Translations under genes and position numbers: made by a program
Notes under the pieces: generated by a model
Seen by the model: the letters and a program-made list of their open reading frames with translations, nothing else
The model's database searches: none
What the model was told of the DNA's origin: nothing
Part shown: positions 41,188 to 51,797 of the stretch, piece by piece
Layout of the letters: every line of letters starts with the position of its first letter
Numbering within the stretch: the first letter of the stretch is position 1
Origin: Henriciella mobilis
GTDB lineage: Bacteria > Pseudomonadota > Alphaproteobacteria > Caulobacterales > Hyphomonadaceae
Assembly: GCF_003576315.1 (NCBI RefSeq)
Contig: NZ_QWFZ01000013.1
Coordinates: 1-56,733 of the forward strand
Length of the DNA: 56,733 nt
Direction of reading: 5' to 3'

Positions 41188-42228
41188 TTAGAGGTGGTCG
41201 TCGTATTTCTTGGCAAGTGCCTCGATGTCTTCCGGTGGCCAGTCCGGCACTTCCATGCCGAGGTGCAGCCCCATGCCAGCGAGCACTTCCTTGATCTCGT
41301 TCAGCGACTTGCGGCCGAAGTTCGGGGTACGGAGCATTTCCGCCTCGGACTTCTGGATCAGGTCACCAATGTAAACAATGTTGTCGTTCTTCAGGCAGTT
41401 CGCCGAACGAACAGACAGTTCGAGCTCGTCGACCTTCTTGAGAAGAACCGGGTTGAAGCCGAGATCGGTTTCCTCGCTCGAGGACGTCGTTTCGGTTTCC
41501 GGCTCGTCGAAGGTGATGAAGAGCTGAAGCTGGTCCTGGAGGATGCGCGCGGCATAAGCCACGGCGTCTTCCGGCGTGATCGAACCGTCGGTCTCAACCG
41601 TCAGCGTGAGCTTGTCATAGTCGAGCACGGTGCCTTCACGCGTGTCTTCGACCGTGTAGCCTACGCGGCGAACCGGCGAGTAGATGGCATCGACCGGGAT
41701 GAAGCCGATCGGGGCATCTTCCGGACGGCTCTGGTCGGCCGGGACGTAGCCCTTGCCGGTCGCAACCGTGAATTCCATGCGGACCGAAGCGCCGTCGTCG
41801 AGCGTGCAGATGACGAGATCCGGGTTGAGGATCTTCACGTCGCCCGAGGTCTCGATCTGACCGGCCTTCACCTCGCCCTTGCCGTCAGCCTTCAGGATCA
41901 TGCGCTTCGGCGTATCCGAAACCATGTCGATGGCGACCTGCTTGAGGTTGAGGACGATGGTGGTCACGTCTTCGCGAACGCCCGGGATGGACGAGAATTC
42001 GTGCACAACGCCGTCAATGGACACGCCGGTAATGGCAGCGCCCTGAAGCGAGGACAGGAGCACGCGGCGAAGCGCGTTACCGAGAGTCGTACCAAAACCG
42101 CGCTCAAGCGGCTCGATCACGAGCTTCGCATGACGGCGCGGATCCCGGCCCGCCTCGACCTTCGGACGGTTCGGGCGGATCAGTTCTTTCCAGTTACGGT
42201 CATTCACACTGGTCGCGGTATCGGCCAT
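41188..42228 (-). CDS. rpoA: RNA polymerase alpha subunit
   Basis: This 346-residue alpha subunit has an N-terminal dimerisation/assembly domain (residues about 20-240, with [22 protein letters not shown]) and a linker rich in Ser/Glu. The C-terminal domain that contacts UP elements and activators follows ([31 protein letters not shown]). It lies between rpsK (39 nt upstream) and rplQ (36 nt downstream), as in most bacteria. Confidence 0.98.
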   Translation of the reverse strand: MADTATSVNDRNWKELIRPNRPKVEAGRDPRRHAKLVIEPLERGFGTTLGNALRRVLLSSLQGAAITGVSIDGVVHEFSSIPGVREDVTTIVLNLKQVAIDMVSDTPKRMILKADGKGEVKAGQIETSGDVKILNPDLVICTLDDGASVRMEFTVATGKGYVPADQSRPEDAPIGFIPVDAIYSPVRRVGYTVEDTREGTVLDYDKLTLTVETDGSITPEDAVAYAARILQDQLQLFITFDEPETETTSSSEETDLGFNPVLLKKVDELELSVRSANCLKNDNIVYIGDLIQKSEAEMLRTPNFGRKSLNEIKEVLAGMGLHLGMEVPDWPPEDIEALAKKYDDHL

Positions 42229-42267
42229 TCAAGGCCTCCTTGCTGAATTGATGGAGTCGCGGGCTGC

Positions 42268-42657
42268 CTAGACGCGGCGGCGTTTGGGCGGGCGGCATCC
42301 ATTGTGCGGAATCGGGGTGGTGTCACGGATGGACGTGATCGTCAGGCCAGCAGCCTGAAGCGCGCGCAGGGCGCTCTCACGGCCAGAACCCGGGCCACGG
42401 ACATTTACTTCGACAGTCTGGAGACCATGCTCCTGCGCCTTCTTGGCGGCATCTTCAGCAGCGACCTGGGCCGCATAAGGGGTCGACTTGCGCGATCCCT
42501 TGAAGCCCATCGTGCCGGCGGACGACCAGGAAATCGCATTTCCCTGCGCGTCGGTAATGGTCACCATTGTATTGTTGAAGCTCGACGTCACATGCACAAC
42601 ACCTGAGGAGATGTTCTTGCGGGCACGGCGGCGAACGCGGGTCGTATCACGAGCCAT
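42268..42657 (-). CDS. rpsK: ribosomal protein S11
   Basis: S11 is part of the 30S platform near the Shine-Dalgarno duplex. The 129-residue protein has [22 protein letters not shown] and the [18 protein letters not shown] signature and ends in the basic [10 protein letters not shown]. It starts 11 nt after rpsM. Confidence 0.98.
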   Translation of the reverse strand: MARDTTRVRRRARKNISSGVVHVTSSFNNTMVTITDAQGNAISWSSAGTMGFKGSRKSTPYAAQVAAEDAAKKAQEHGLQTVEVNVRGPGSGRESALRALQAAGLTITSIRDTTPIPHNGCRPPKRRRV

Positions 42658-42668
42658 TCGGTCTGATC

Positions 42669-43037
42669 CTACTTCTTCTTACCAGCAATCGGCTTTGCTG
42701 GGCCCTTGCGGGTGCGGGCATTGGTGTGGGTCCGTTGGCCACGAACCGGAAGGCGCTTGCGGTGGCGAAGGCCACGATAGCAGCCCAGGTCCATCAGGCG
42801 CTTGATGTTCATCGAAACTTCACGGCGGAGGTCGCCCTCGACCATGTAGTCAGCATCGATCGTTTCGCGAATCTGGATCACTTCCGCATCGGTCAGATCC
42901 GACACGCGGCGTGCCGGCTCGATGCCGATCTTCTCGGTGATTTCGCGGGCTTTGGCCGGGCCAATGCCGTGAATGTAACGAAGCGCGATTTCCACACGCT
43001 TGTTCGTCGGAATGTTTACGCCTGCTATACGGGCCAC
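42669..43037 (-). CDS. rpsM: ribosomal protein S13
   Basis: S13 lies in the 30S head and makes the bridge to the 50S and P-site tRNA. The 122-residue protein has the [18 protein letters not shown] block, [14 protein letters not shown], and [14 protein letters not shown] in the basic tail. The start codon is GTG (MARIAG), with AGGAG about 9 nt upstream. It is first gene of the alpha part, with a promoter of its own at 43131-43158. Confidence 0.97.
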   Translation of the reverse strand: MARIAGVNIPTNKRVEIALRYIHGIGPAKAREITEKIGIEPARRVSDLTDAEVIQIRETIDADYMVEGDLRREVSMNIKRLMDLGCYRGLRHRKRLPVRGQRTHTNARTRKGPAKPIAGKKK

Positions 43038-43130
43038 GGGCCTCTCTCCTGAACTGCCGAAAGCGGGCTCGGCGCGAAACGAAACCCAACGTCTCGCGCG
43101 CGCGAACCCGACCTCTTAACGAAGTGCGTC

Positions 43131-43158
43131 GTTATAGACGTGCAAATCGCCGCGTCAA
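43131..43158 (-). promoter_or_regulatory. sigma-70 promoter for rpsM-rpsK-rpoA-rplQ
   Basis: On the - strand TTGACG (43158-43153), 16 bp and TATAAC (43136-43131) lie in the 137-nt adk-rpsM gap, about 94 nt before the rpsM start. Both boxes are strong. The alpha genes can therefore be transcribed apart from the spc genes. Confidence 0.72.
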
Positions 43159-43174
43159 CTGGTGAATTGCGGCT

Positions 43175-43744
43175 TTATGCGGTCTGTTTCAGCGCCTGTT
43201 CGACGCCTTCTGTTACCTCTTCAATACTCGCCATTCCGTCGACTTCGCGGAGGATTCCGCGCTCTGCGTAGAACGGCAGCAGCGGAGCGGTGTCCATGTT
43301 GTATTTCTCGAGCCGCGCCGCGAAGGTTTCGGGATTGTCGTCCTTGCGGCCCTGCTCTGCGAAACGCTTGGTCACGCGCTCCATCAGCTGTGTTTCGTCG
43401 ACGACCAGACGGATCACGCAATCCACTTTCGAGCCGCGCTTTTCAAGCAGATCGTCGAGGGCCTTGGCCTGGCCGACCGTGCGCGGGAAACCATCGAAGA
43501 TGAATCCCGCCGCCGACTTGTTCGTTTCCAGCTGCTCGTCGATCAGGTCGATGACGATCTCGTCCGAAACGAGGCCGCCCTCATCCATGATCCTGGCCAC
43601 GCGGTTTCCCAGCTCCGAACCCGAAGCGCGCGCTGCACGCAGCATGTCCCCGGTTGAAAGCTGAACATAGCCGCGCTGCTCGACAAGCCGCTTGGCCTGC
43701 GTGCCCTTACCGGCCGCCGGTGGACCGAACAAAATCAGGTTCAT
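43175..43744 (-). CDS. adk: adenylate kinase (short-LID type)
   Basis: Adk interconverts ATP + AMP and 2 ADP. The 189-residue enzyme has the P-loop GPPAAGKGT, the AMP site STGDMLRAA and FIFDGFPRT, and a short LID (VTKRFAEQGRKDDNPETFAARL) rather than the longer zinc-type lid, which explains the reduced length. Its ATG overlaps the secY stop by 4 nt. Confidence 0.97.
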   Translation of the reverse strand: MNLILFGPPAAGKGTQAKRLVEQRGYVQLSTGDMLRAARASGSELGNRVARIMDEGGLVSDEIVIDLIDEQLETNKSAAGFIFDGFPRTVGQAKALDDLLEKRGSKVDCVIRLVVDETQLMERVTKRFAEQGRKDDNPETFAARLEKYNMDTAPLLPFYAERGILREVDGMASIEEVTEGVEQALKQTA

Positions 43745-45102
43745 CGTCTACGCTTGCCTCCCAGCCGCGATTTCTTGATCAGCCCTTCATACTGATGAGC
43801 GATCAGCTGGGACTGGATCTGTGTCACTGTATCCATCGTAACGGATACAACGATTAGAAGCGATGTGCCACCGATGTAAAAGGGGATTTCCGGTACGTAA
43901 CGTCTCAGAATTTCTGGCAAGAGACAGACAAAGACGAGATAGACAGCGCCGATCGTCGTCAGGCGGGACAGGACATAGTCGAGATAGGCCGCCGTATTCT
44001 TGCCCGGACGAATCCCCGGAACGAAGCCGCCATACTTGCGCAGATTGTCCGCCGTCTCCTCCGGATTGAACATGATGGAGGTGTAGAAGAAGCAGAAGAA
44101 CGCGACCAGGACACCGTAGGTGATGATGTAGGTCCAGCTGCCCGGCGAGAAGTGGAGCGCCAGCCATTGCAGGATGCCCGGATCGGTCACGCCGCCCTGC
44201 GGGTCCACCGTGCTGCCGCCGCCGAGGCCGACCGCTGTCAGCGGAAGCATCAGGATGGCGATCGCGAAGATCGGCGGGATGACGCCGGATGTGTTGATCT
44301 TCAGCGGCAGGAAGGAAGACTGCCCTTGCTGCATCTGGTTGCCGACCTGACGCTTGGGATACTGGATCAGGATCCGGCGCTGCGAACGTTCGATAAAGAC
44401 GATGAACAGAAGGATCGCCACGACGAGCAGCACGATGGCGAGCACGAAGACAACATTGATCCCCTGCTCGCGGCCACCGGCAAACAGGTTGAAGATCGCC
44501 TTCGGCATCTCCGCAATAATGCCGGCGAAGATGATCAGCGAAATACCGTTACCGATGCCGCGGGCGGTGATCTGCTCACCCATCCACATCAGGAACATGG
44601 TGCCGCCGACAAAGGTCGTCACACAGGTCAGGACGAAGAACCAGGGCGCGAGCCCCTCATGGGCGAAGTTGGCAAGCCCCATAGAAATGCCAAAGCCCTG
44701 GAAGAAGGCGAAGCCGACGGTCAGGTAGCGGGTATACTGGTTGATCTGCTTGCGCCCAGCTTCCCCTTCCTTCTTGAGCTTCTCAAGCGAAGGCACCGCG
44801 CTGGTCATCATCTGAACGATGATGGATGCGGTGATGTAAGGCATCACGTTCAGCGCGAACACACTCATCCGCTCGACGGCGCCGCCGGCAAACATGTTCA
44901 GGCTGCCCAGCATGCCGCCGGACTGTTGCTGGAAGTATTGCGAGAACGCTTCCGCGTCGAGGCCAGGCACAGGAATGAACGTGCCGAGGCGATAAAGAAC
45001 GAGAATGAACAGCGTGAACAGAATTCGGGCCTGAAGGTCCTTCGCCTTGGCGAAGGTGCCGAAATTCATGTTTCGCGCCATTTGTTCAGCGGCTGTGGCC
45101 AA
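43741..45102 (-). CDS. secY: preprotein translocase subunit SecY
   Basis: SecY forms the protein-conducting channel in the inner membrane. The 453-residue protein has ten hydrophobic helices. The plug/first-helix region LGTFIPVPGLD is clear, as are the loops GEAGRKQINQYTRYLTVG and the C-terminal KKSRLGGKRRR. The start appears to be TTG at 45102, because GGGAGGAGGG lies 4 nt upstream; ATGs seven and eleven codons later have no site. A hairpin followed by a T-rich tract in the 86-nt gap after rplO may attenuate its transcription. Confidence 0.97.
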   Translation of the reverse strand: MATAAEQMARNMNFGTFAKAKDLQARILFTLFILVLYRLGTFIPVPGLDAEAFSQYFQQQSGGMLGSLNMFAGGAVERMSVFALNVMPYITASIIVQMMTSAVPSLEKLKKEGEAGRKQINQYTRYLTVGFAFFQGFGISMGLANFAHEGLAPWFFVLTCVTTFVGGTMFLMWMGEQITARGIGNGISLIIFAGIIAEMPKAIFNLFAGGREQGINVVFVLAIVLLVVAILLFIVFIERSQRRILIQYPKRQVGNQMQQGQSSFLPLKINTSGVIPPIFAIAILMLPLTAVGLGGGSTVDPQGGVTDPGILQWLALHFSPGSWTYIITYGVLVAFFCFFYTSIMFNPEETADNLRKYGGFVPGIRPGKNTAAYLDYVLSRLTTIGAVYLVFVCLLPEILRRYVPEIPFYIGGTSLLIVVSVTMDTVTQIQSQLIAHQYEGLIKKSRLGGKRRR

Positions 45103-45110
45103 GAGACCCT

Positions 45111-45148
45111 CCTCCCGGAAAAGAAATCGCCGCCAACATTGGCGGCGA
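45111..45148 (-). promoter_or_regulatory. attenuator-like hairpin upstream of secY
   Basis: TCGCCGCCA and TGGCGGCGA (plus-strand 45127-45135 and 45140-45148) form a 9-bp stem with an ACAT loop. On the - strand it is followed by TTTCTTTT, 25 nt before the secY start. This resembles an intrinsic terminator with an interrupted U-tract inside an operon. Confidence 0.6.
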
Positions 45149-45188
45149 AATGCTATTTGTGAAGGTGTGTAGACGAAAAAGCCGCGAC

Positions 45189-45668
45189 TTACTCTGCTTT
45201 TTCAGCAGCTGCGGGTCCCGTCAGCGTCACCTTTCCACCGGCCTTCTCGATCGCTTCGACCGCAGCCTTGCTGGCACCGGTCACCGTGATGTTCGCCTTC
45301 TTCGGCGCTTCACCCTTGGCGAGGAGGCGGATACCGTCCTTGACGCGGCGGACAACGCCGGACGCAACCAGCGTCTCTTCGGTGATGTCGTCGGCCTTCA
45401 GCTTGCCGGCTTCGATCGCCTTGGTGAGACGGCCGAGATTGACCCAGGCGTGGTTCTTCGAGTTCAGCGCGTTAAAGCCGCGCTTCGGCAGACGCATGTA
45501 GACCGGCATCTGGCCGCCTTCGAACCCGTTCAGGGCGACGCCCGAACGTGCCTTCTGACCTTTGACACCGCGGCCGCCAGTCTTGCCCTTGCCGGAGCCG
45601 ACGCCACGGCCAACGCGGTGACGGTTCTGCGTCGAGCCCGCATTGGGAGAGAGTTCGTTGAGTTTCAT
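45189..45668 (-). CDS. rplO: ribosomal protein L15
   Basis: L15 is a late-assembly 50S protein. The 159-residue product has the glycine-rich N-terminal extension [20 protein letters not shown], which threads into rRNA, and a globular C-terminal half with [16 protein letters not shown]. It lies 43 nt after rpmD and 86 nt before secY. Confidence 0.97.
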   Translation of the reverse strand: MKLNELSPNAGSTQNRHRVGRGVGSGKGKTGGRGVKGQKARSGVALNGFEGGQMPVYMRLPKRGFNALNSKNHAWVNLGRLTKAIEAGKLKADDITEETLVASGVVRRVKDGIRLLAKGEAPKKANITVTGASKAAVEAIEKAGGKVTLTGPAAAEKAE

Positions 45669-45711
45669 CGCTCTATTCCTGACTGGCGTTGAAAGGGTCG
45701 CCCCTATACGC

Positions 45712-45909
45712 CTACTCTTCTACGACTTCAATAAGGTGGGACACCTTGGCGATCATGCCACGCACGGCCGGGGTGTCGTTCAGCTCGCTTTCGCGGCCAA
45801 TCTTGTTCAGGCCGAGACCGACCAGCGTTGCGCGCTGGGCCGGCTTGCGGCGGATCGGGCTACCGGTCTGGCGCAGCTTGATCGTGTCTGCTGTCTTCTT
45901 CGCCATCAT
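45712..45909 (-). CDS. rpmD: ribosomal protein L30
   Basis: L30 is a small 50S protein. The 65-residue product has [20 protein letters not shown] and [20 protein letters not shown]. Two consecutive ATGs occur at 45909 and 45906; AAAGGA is 4 and 7 nt upstream of them, so the second is equally plausible. It lies 18 nt after rpsE. Confidence 0.96.
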   Translation of the reverse strand: MMAKKTADTIKLRQTGSPIRRKPAQRATLVGLGLNKIGRESELNDTPAVRGMIAKVSHLIEVVEE

Positions 45910-45927
45910 CAGTTCCTTTCACTAAAA

Positions 45928-46521
45928 TCAGGCGGTTTCGGAAATGCCGGTTTCGGAGGCGCCATCGGTGCGGCGGCCAACGATATCCTGAACCTTCAGG
46001 CCACGCTTGGAAGCGACGGAACGCGGGCTCGCCTGTTCCTTGAGCGCCTGGAAGGTTGCGCGAACCATGTTGTACGGGTTCGACGAACCGGTCGACTTGC
46101 CGACAACGTCCTGGATGCCGAGCACTTCCATAACGGCGCGCATCGGGCCACCGGCGATCACGCCGGTACCGGGAGGCGCTGCGCGCAGGATGACCTTGCC
46201 GGCACCCCAGCGGCCCTTGCCGTCATGGTGCAGCGTACGGCCTTCGCGCAGCGGCACGCGGACCATGTTGCGCTTGGCATCTTCGGTCGCCTTGCGGATC
46301 GCTTCCGGCACTTCGCGGGCCTTGCCCTTGCCGAAGCCGGCGCGGCCCTTCTGGTCACCCACCACGACGAGCGCGGCGAAACCGAAATTCTTGCCGCCCT
46401 TCACGGTCTTGGCGACGCGGTTGATCCCAACCAGCTTGTCGACAATCTCGCTCTGCTCTTCCTGGCGGTCATCCCGGCGTCCGCGTCCGCGGCCGCGACC
46501 TCTGCCCTGTTCGTCTGCCAT
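45928..46521 (-). CDS. rpsE: ribosomal protein S5
   Basis: S5 shapes the mRNA entry and decoding accuracy of the 30S subunit. The 197-residue product has the loop [20 protein letters not shown], known from spectinomycin-resistance work in other bacteria, and [20 protein letters not shown]. An Arg/Gly-rich N-terminal leader ([12 protein letters not shown]) precedes the domain. It lies 9 nt after rplR. Confidence 0.97.
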   Translation of the reverse strand: MADEQGRGRGRGRGRRDDRQEEQSEIVDKLVGINRVAKTVKGGKNFGFAALVVVGDQKGRAGFGKGKAREVPEAIRKATEDAKRNMVRVPLREGRTLHHDGKGRWGAGKVILRAAPPGTGVIAGGPMRAVMEVLGIQDVVGKSTGSSNPYNMVRATFQALKEQASPRSVASKRGLKVQDIVGRRTDGASETGISETA

Positions 46522-46530
46522 ATCGGACTC

Positions 46531-46893
46531 CTAGAACTTCAGGCCGCCCTCACGGGCGGCATCTGCCAGGGCTTTCACCCGGCCGTGGAACATGTAACCG
46601 CCGCGATCGAAGACAACGTCCTCGACACCGGCTTTCTTGGCGCGCTCGGCGATCAGCTCGCCGATCTTCTGGGCGGCAGCCGTGTCGCTGGTCGACTTCA
46701 GCTTGCCGCGCAGGTCCTTTTCGAGCGTCGAAGCGGAAGCGACCGTAACGCCGTTCTCGTCATCGATGATCTGCGCCGAGATATTCTTGTGCGAGCGCGC
46801 AACCGAAAGGCGCGGCTTGCCATCGGCAATCTTGCGGAGCTTGGACCGGACGCGCTGGGCGCGGCGGAGTGTCTTTTCGCGTGTCGTCTTCAT
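46531..46893 (-). CDS. rplR: ribosomal protein L18
   Basis: L18 binds 5S rRNA in the central protuberance. The 120-residue product has a basic N-terminal arm ([20 protein letters not shown]), [21 protein letters not shown] and [26 protein letters not shown]. It lies 5 nt after rplF. Confidence 0.97.
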   Translation of the reverse strand: MKTTREKTLRRAQRVRSKLRKIADGKPRLSVARSHKNISAQIIDDENGVTVASASTLEKDLRGKLKSTSDTAAAQKIGELIAERAKKAGVEDVVFDRGGYMFHGRVKALADAAREGGLKF

Positions 46894-46898
46894 GGCGA

Positions 46899-47510
46899 TT
46901 ACTTCTTCTTGCCTTCCTTGCGACGGACATATTCGCCGGCATAACGGACACCCTTGCCCTTGAAAGGCTCGGGCTTGCGGAATTGACGGATCTCGGCGGC
47001 AGCCTGGCCGACAGCCTGACGGTCCGCGCCGGACACGATGATCTCGGTCGGCTTCGGCGTCTCGATCTTGATGCCGTCCGGAGCCTTGAAGATCACGTCA
47101 TGCGAATAGCCGAGCGACAGCTTCAGGTCGTTGCCCTGCATCTGCGCACGATAACCGACGCCGACGAGCTCGAGCGACTTGGTGAAACCGTTGGTTGCAC
47201 CTTCGACGACATTCGCTGCGTTGGCCCGCGCGGTGCCCCACTGGGTCCGCACTTTCGGGTCAAGCGCTTCGGCAAAGGTCATCTTCTTGCGACCTTTGGC
47301 TTCGTTCGCCTTGATACGCTCATTGGCTTCCTTGACGAAGTTCTCGCGCGGCATGATCGACACTTCGCCATCTTCGAGCTTGGCCGTAACCAGCTCGGAG
47401 ACAACGATAGCGAGCTCACCCTTCGGGCCCTTCGCCTTAACCTGGTTGCCCTCGACGGTCACTGTCGTGCCGTTCGGGACCGGGATCGGGAGTTTTCCAA
47501 TACGGGACAT
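46899..47510 (-). CDS. rplF: ribosomal protein L6 with internal insertion
   Basis: L6 lies near the sarcin-ricin loop at the factor-binding site. The 203-residue product is about 26 residues longer than the usual 177. The extra segment lies in the N-terminal domain, about residues 55-85 (from [20 protein letters not shown] on), between the VSIMPR strand and WGTARAN. The C-terminal domain is regular ([40 protein letters not shown]). It lies 17 nt after rpsH. Confidence 0.97.
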   Translation of the reverse strand: MSRIGKLPIPVPNGTTVTVEGNQVKAKGPKGELAIVVSELVTAKLEDGEVSIMPRENFVKEANERIKANEAKGRKKMTFAEALDPKVRTQWGTARANAANVVEGATNGFTKSLELVGVGYRAQMQGNDLKLSLGYSHDVIFKAPDGIKIETPKPTEIIVSGADRQAVGQAAAEIRQFRKPEPFKGKGVRYAGEYVRRKEGKKK

Positions 47511-47527
47511 GTCAGTTCATCCTCGTC

Positions 47528-47923
47528 CTAGAATACCCGGCAGAGAATTTCACCGCCGACATTCTCAGTACGGGCAACGGCGTCGGAGATGACACCCTTG
47601 GACGTGGAGAGAATGGAAATACCCAGTCCGTTGCGGACCAGTGGCAGATCATTCACCGACGAGTAGACACGGCGGCCTGGTTTCGAGACCCGGCGGATCT
47701 CTGAAATGACCGGTGCACCGTCAAAATATTTCAGCTCAATCTCGACATTGCGATGGCCGTCCTTCTCGACTTCCGTGTAGCCACGGATGAAGCCCTCGCT
47801 CTGCAGCACATCGAGTACTCGAATGCGCAGTTTCGACGAAGGCGAGACGACTTTCGTCATGCCACGCATCTGCGCATTGCGGATACGGGTCAGGAGATCG
47901 CCAAGGGGATCTGAGATGTTCAT
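47528..47923 (-). CDS. rpsH: ribosomal protein S8
   Basis: S8 binds the central domain of 16S rRNA early in assembly and in Escherichia coli represses the spc mRNA. The 131-residue product begins [18 protein letters not shown] and ends with the family block [20 protein letters not shown]. It lies 15 nt after rpsN. I saw no obvious copy of its rRNA-like target in the spc leader here. Confidence 0.97.
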   Translation of the reverse strand: MNISDPLGDLLTRIRNAQMRGMTKVVSPSSKLRIRVLDVLQSEGFIRGYTEVEKDGHRNVEIELKYFDGAPVISEIRRVSKPGRRVYSSVNDLPLVRNGLGISILSTSKGVISDAVARTENVGGEILCRVF

Positions 47924-47938
47924 CCTGGTCCTCCTTTC

Positions 47939-48244
47939 CTACCAGCTGGACTTCACGAGGCCCGGCACCATGCCGAGCGAGCCAAGTTCACGAAGCGCAA
48001 TGCGCGACATCTTCATCTTGCGATAGTAGCCGCGCGGACGCCCGGTAACCTCGCAACGGTTGCGGATCCGGCTCGGAGCCGAATTGCGCGGTAGTTCAGC
48101 CAGCTTAAGGCGGGCCTGGAAGCGCTCTTCCAGCGGACGGTCCTCGTCCATGGCCGCAGCCTTCAGCTTCGCCCGGCGTGCCGCGTATTTCGCGACCATC
48201 CGGCGACGCTTTTCATTCTTTTCAATTGCGCTTTTCTTAGCCAT
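47939..48244 (-). CDS. rpsN: ribosomal protein S14 (zinc-independent type)
   Basis: S14 lies in the 30S head. The 101-residue length and a single Cys ([15 protein letters not shown]) without CxxC pairs show the zinc-independent long form. The family signature [20 protein letters not shown] is complete. It lies 19 nt after rplE. Confidence 0.97.
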   Translation of the reverse strand: MAKKSAIEKNEKRRRMVAKYAARRAKLKAAAMDEDRPLEERFQARLKLAELPRNSAPSRIRNRCEVTGRPRGYYRKMKMSRIALRELGSLGMVPGLVKSSW

Positions 48245-48263
48245 TACAATTCGTCCTCAAGCG

Positions 48264-48818
48264 CTAGTTCCGGAACGGGAAGCCACAATGCGCAAGCAGC
48301 GCCTTGGCTTCTTCGTTCGTTTTGGCGGTGGTGCAGACAATGATGTCCATACCGCGAATGTCTTCGATGTCGTCATAGTTGATTTCCGGGAAGACGATCT
48401 GCTCTTTCAGACCCATGGCGTAGTTGCCACGGCCGTCAAAGCTCTTGCCGTTCAGTCCGCGGAAGTCTTTCACACGCGGCAGGGCCATCGTGGTCAGACG
48501 ATCGAGGAACTCATACATGCGATCGCGGCGAAGCGTGACCTTGGCACCGATGATCATGCCTTCGCGCAGCTTGAAGCCGGCGATCGACTTGCGGGCCTTG
48601 GTCGGCACAGGCTTCTGGCCGGAGATCTTCTCCAGCTCGGCCAGGGCCGTCTTGATCTTCTTGGAGTCAGCGACAGCTTCGCCAACACCCATGTTGATCA
48701 CGACCTTGTCGAGCTTGGGAACCTGCATCTCGTTGGAGTATTTGAACTCCTCCTGCAGCTTCTCGCGGATCTCTTTCTTGTACTTCGCCTTGAGGCGGGG
48801 TTCATAATTCTCAGACAT
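48264..48818 (-). CDS. rplE: ribosomal protein L5
   Basis: L5 binds 5S rRNA and touches the P-site tRNA. The 184-residue product starts [16 protein letters not shown], with [13 protein letters not shown] and [20 protein letters not shown]. The ATG at 48818 overlaps the end of rplX by 8 nt, which couples the two. An extension further upstream is only the overlap with rplX. Confidence 0.97.
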   Translation of the reverse strand: MSENYEPRLKAKYKKEIREKLQEEFKYSNEMQVPKLDKVVINMGVGEAVADSKKIKTALAELEKISGQKPVPTKARKSIAGFKLREGMIIGAKVTLRRDRMYEFLDRLTTMALPRVKDFRGLNGKSFDGRGNYAMGLKEQIVFPEINYDDIEDIRGMDIIVCTTAKTNEEAKALLAHCGFPFRN

Positions 48819-49128
48819 CGATCGACTCGCCCGAACGTTTGGCATAGCGCGTCTTGCGGCCATGCTCGTCTACCTTGAAACCGACGCGGGTCGGCTTGCC
48901 GTCGCGCGGGTCCATGATCGCCACGTTGGAGACATGGATCGGCGCTTCGAACGTCTTGATACCACCCGGGTCCATCTGACCCGGCTTCTGGTGACGCTTC
49001 ACGACATTCACACCCTGAACGACGACACGGTTCTCAGCCGGGATCACCTTCAGGACTTCGCCCTTGGCGCCCTTGTTCCGGCCGGCCGTGACGACGACAC
49101 GGTCACCTTTTTTCACCTTGGCAGCCAT
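48811..49128 (-). CDS. rplX: ribosomal protein L24
   Basis: L24 is an assembly-initiating 50S protein. The 105-residue product starts [20 protein letters not shown] (KOW motif) and has [12 protein letters not shown] and [18 protein letters not shown]. It lies 2 nt after rplN and overlaps rplE by 8 nt. Confidence 0.97.
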   Translation of the reverse strand: MAAKVKKGDRVVVTAGRNKGAKGEVLKVIPAENRVVVQGVNVVKRHQKPGQMDPGGIKTFEAPIHVSNVAIMDPRDGKPTRVGFKVDEHGRKTRYAKRSGESIDV

Positions 49129-49130
49129 GG

Positions 49131-49499
49131 TTACAGCACCTCCGGAGCCAGTGAGACGATCTTCATGTGGTTCTTCGCGCGAAGCTCGCGCGGAACCGGG
49201 CCGAAGATCCGGGTTCCGATCGGTTCGCCATTGTTGTTCACCAGCACAGCAGCATTGGTGTCGAACCGGATGACCGAACCGTCGGGGCGGGTAATGTCCT
49301 TGGCAACGCGAACCACGACAGCGCGGCGAACGTCGCCCTTCTTCACGCGGCCGGTCGGAATTGCTTCCTTGATCGAGACCACGATGATGTCGCCAACCGA
49401 CGCATAGCGGCGGCCCGCGCCACCCAGCACCTTGATGCACTGGACGCGGCGAGCGCCGGAATTGTCGGCGACGCGCAGATTTGATTGCATCTGGATCAT
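49131..49499 (-). CDS. rplN: ribosomal protein L14
   Basis: L14 forms part of the subunit interface. The 122-residue product has [20 protein letters not shown] and [19 protein letters not shown], both family blocks. Its ATG overlaps the rpsQ stop by 4 nt. In Escherichia coli it begins the spc operon, but here there is no gap between the S10 and spc parts for a promoter. Confidence 0.97.
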   Translation of the reverse strand: MIQMQSNLRVADNSGARRVQCIKVLGGAGRRYASVGDIIVVSIKEAIPTGRVKKGDVRRAVVVRVAKDITRPDGSVIRFDTNAAVLVNNNGEPIGTRIFGPVPRELRAKNHMKIVSLAPEVL

Positions 49500-49741
49500 G
49501 CGTCAGCTCCATCGCCCGGAATGACTTCCCAGGTCTTCAGCTTGGAGCGCGGCGGGCACTCCTGAATGGTGACACGCTGCCCTTCGACGGCCGAGTTGGT
49601 CTCGTCATGGGCGTGATACTTCTTCGAGCGGCGCACGATCTTCTTCAGAACAGGATGCAGGAAGGTGCGGTCGATACGGACCACAGCCGTCTTGTCCTGC
49701 TTGGTGGAAACCACGACGCCTTCCATTACGCGTTTCGGCAT
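49496..49741 (-). CDS. rpsQ: ribosomal protein S17
   Basis: S17 binds the 5' domain of 16S rRNA early in assembly. The 81-residue product has [40 protein letters not shown] and SKLKTWEVI. It lies 10 nt after rpmC and overlaps rplN by 4 nt. Confidence 0.97.
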   Translation of the reverse strand: MPKRVMEGVVVSTKQDKTAVVRIDRTFLHPVLKKIVRRSKKYHAHDETNSAVEGQRVTIQECPPRSKLKTWEVIPGDGADA

Positions 49742-49751
49742 ATCTTATCTC

Positions 49752-49955
49752 CTACGCCTCGGCTTCCGTCTTGGCCTGCTCGGCAAGAAGGGTCTTCACG
49801 CGCGCGATCTCGCGGCGGACTTCCTTCACGCGGGCCGTTTTCTCCAGCTGGCCGGTGGCCTGCTGGAAACGGAGGTTGAACTGTTCCTTCTTCAGCTGCT
49901 TGAGCTGGTCGCGCAGCTGGTCGGTGCTCTTGGAACGCAAATCAGCGATGCTCAT
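49752..49955 (-). CDS. rpmC: ribosomal protein L29
   Basis: L29 sits at the tunnel exit next to L23. The 67-residue, all-helical product has the family motif [18 protein letters not shown] and an Ala/Glu-rich tail. It lies 2 nt after rplP. Confidence 0.96.
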   Translation of the reverse strand: MSIADLRSKSTDQLRDQLKQLKKEQFNLRFQQATGQLEKTARVKEVRREIARVKTLLAEQAKTEAEA

Positions 49956-49957
49956 CT

Positions 49958-50374
49958 CTAGATCCCCTCAATGCGCTTGATGATCTTGGTCTTGATCGGC
50001 AGCTTGGCGGCGCCGAGGCGCAGAGCCTCCAGAGCCACAGCGTCCGGAACACCGTCGATCTCGAACAGGATACGGCCAGGCGACACGCGAGCGACCCAGC
50101 GGTCGACGGAGCCCTTGCCCTTACCCATGCGGACTTCGATAGGCTTCGCGGAAACCGGCGTATCCGGGAACACGCGGATCCAGACCTTGCCCTGACGCTT
50201 CATTTCGCGGGTCACGGCACGGCGGGTCGCCTCGATCTGGCGCGCGGTGACGCGCTCCGGCTCGAGTGCCTTCAGGCCGTAGCTGCCGAAGGAAAGCGTA
50301 TAGCCGCCCTTCGCCTTGTTGCTGATCCGGCCCTTGAAAGCCTTGCGGTATTTTGTGCGTTTCGGCTGCAGCAT
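49958..50374 (-). CDS. rplP: ribosomal protein L16
   Basis: L16 lines the A-site tRNA path near the peptidyl transferase centre. The 138-residue product starts [15 protein letters not shown], with the basic block [20 protein letters not shown] and [17 protein letters not shown]. It lies 3 nt after rpsC. Confidence 0.97.
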   Translation of the reverse strand: MLQPKRTKYRKAFKGRISNKAKGGYTLSFGSYGLKALEPERVTARQIEATRRAVTREMKRQGKVWIRVFPDTPVSAKPIEVRMGKGKGSVDRWVARVSPGRILFEIDGVPDAVALEALRLGAAKLPIKTKIIKRIEGI

Positions 50375-50377
50375 CGT

Positions 50378-51111
<734 letters not shown>

Positions 51112-51112
<1 letters not shown>

Positions 51113-51501
51113 TATGCGGCCTCCGCTTCAACTGATGTGTCGCGCAGCACGATGGTGAGCTGCGAGAAAGGTTTCATGATGCGCGCGGCGCGGCCACGGG
51201 CACGGGCGCGGATGCGCTTCATGACCAGGTTCTTGCCGACATGCGCTTCCGCGACGACCAGGCTGTCAATGTCGAGACCATGATTGTTCTCAGCATTCGA
51301 CATGGCCGAATAGAGCACCTTGTACACGTCCTTGGCAGCGCGCTTGCGCGAGAATTTCATCTCGTCCATCGCACGCTGGACCGGAAGACCGCGGATCTGC
51401 TGAGCCAGGAGGTTCAGCTTCTGCGGGCTCGAACGGTACATGCGCAGCACTGCGCGCGACTCGTTGGACGCCTGCTTCGGAGGATTCTTCGCCTTACCCA
51501 T
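51112..51501 (-). CDS. rplV: ribosomal protein L22
   Basis: L22 forms the tunnel constriction through a long beta-hairpin. The 129-residue product has [36 protein letters not shown], and the hairpin tip [20 protein letters not shown]. It lies 3 nt after rpsS. Confidence 0.97.
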
Positions 51502-51504
51502 GGC

Positions 51505-51783
51505 TTACTTCCTCTTCGCTTTCTTGTCGGCGCCGTGGCCATAATAGGTCCGCGTCGGCGCAAACTCGCCGAACTTGTGACCGACCATTTCCTCGGTGAC
51601 GAGGACCGGCACGAACTTGTTGCCGTTGTGCACCTGAAAGTTCAGGCCCACGAATTGCGGCATGATGGTAGACCGGCGCGACCAGGTCTTGATTACTTCG
51701 CGGCGCTCGGCTGCGTGGGCTTTCTCTGCCTTCTTGAGCAGGTAGCCATCGACAAACGGGCCTTTCCAGACGGAACGTGGCAT
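51505..51783 (-). CDS. rpsS: ribosomal protein S19
   Basis: S19 lies in the 30S head with S13. The 92-residue product has [40 protein letters not shown] and [17 protein letters not shown], all family blocks. It lies 14 nt after rplB. Confidence 0.97.
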   Translation of the reverse strand: MPRSVWKGPFVDGYLLKKAEKAHAAERREVIKTWSRRSTIMPQFVGLNFQVHNGNKFVPVLVTEEMVGHKFGEFAPTRTYYGHGADKKAKRK

Positions 51784-51797
51784 CTTCTCTTCGCTCC

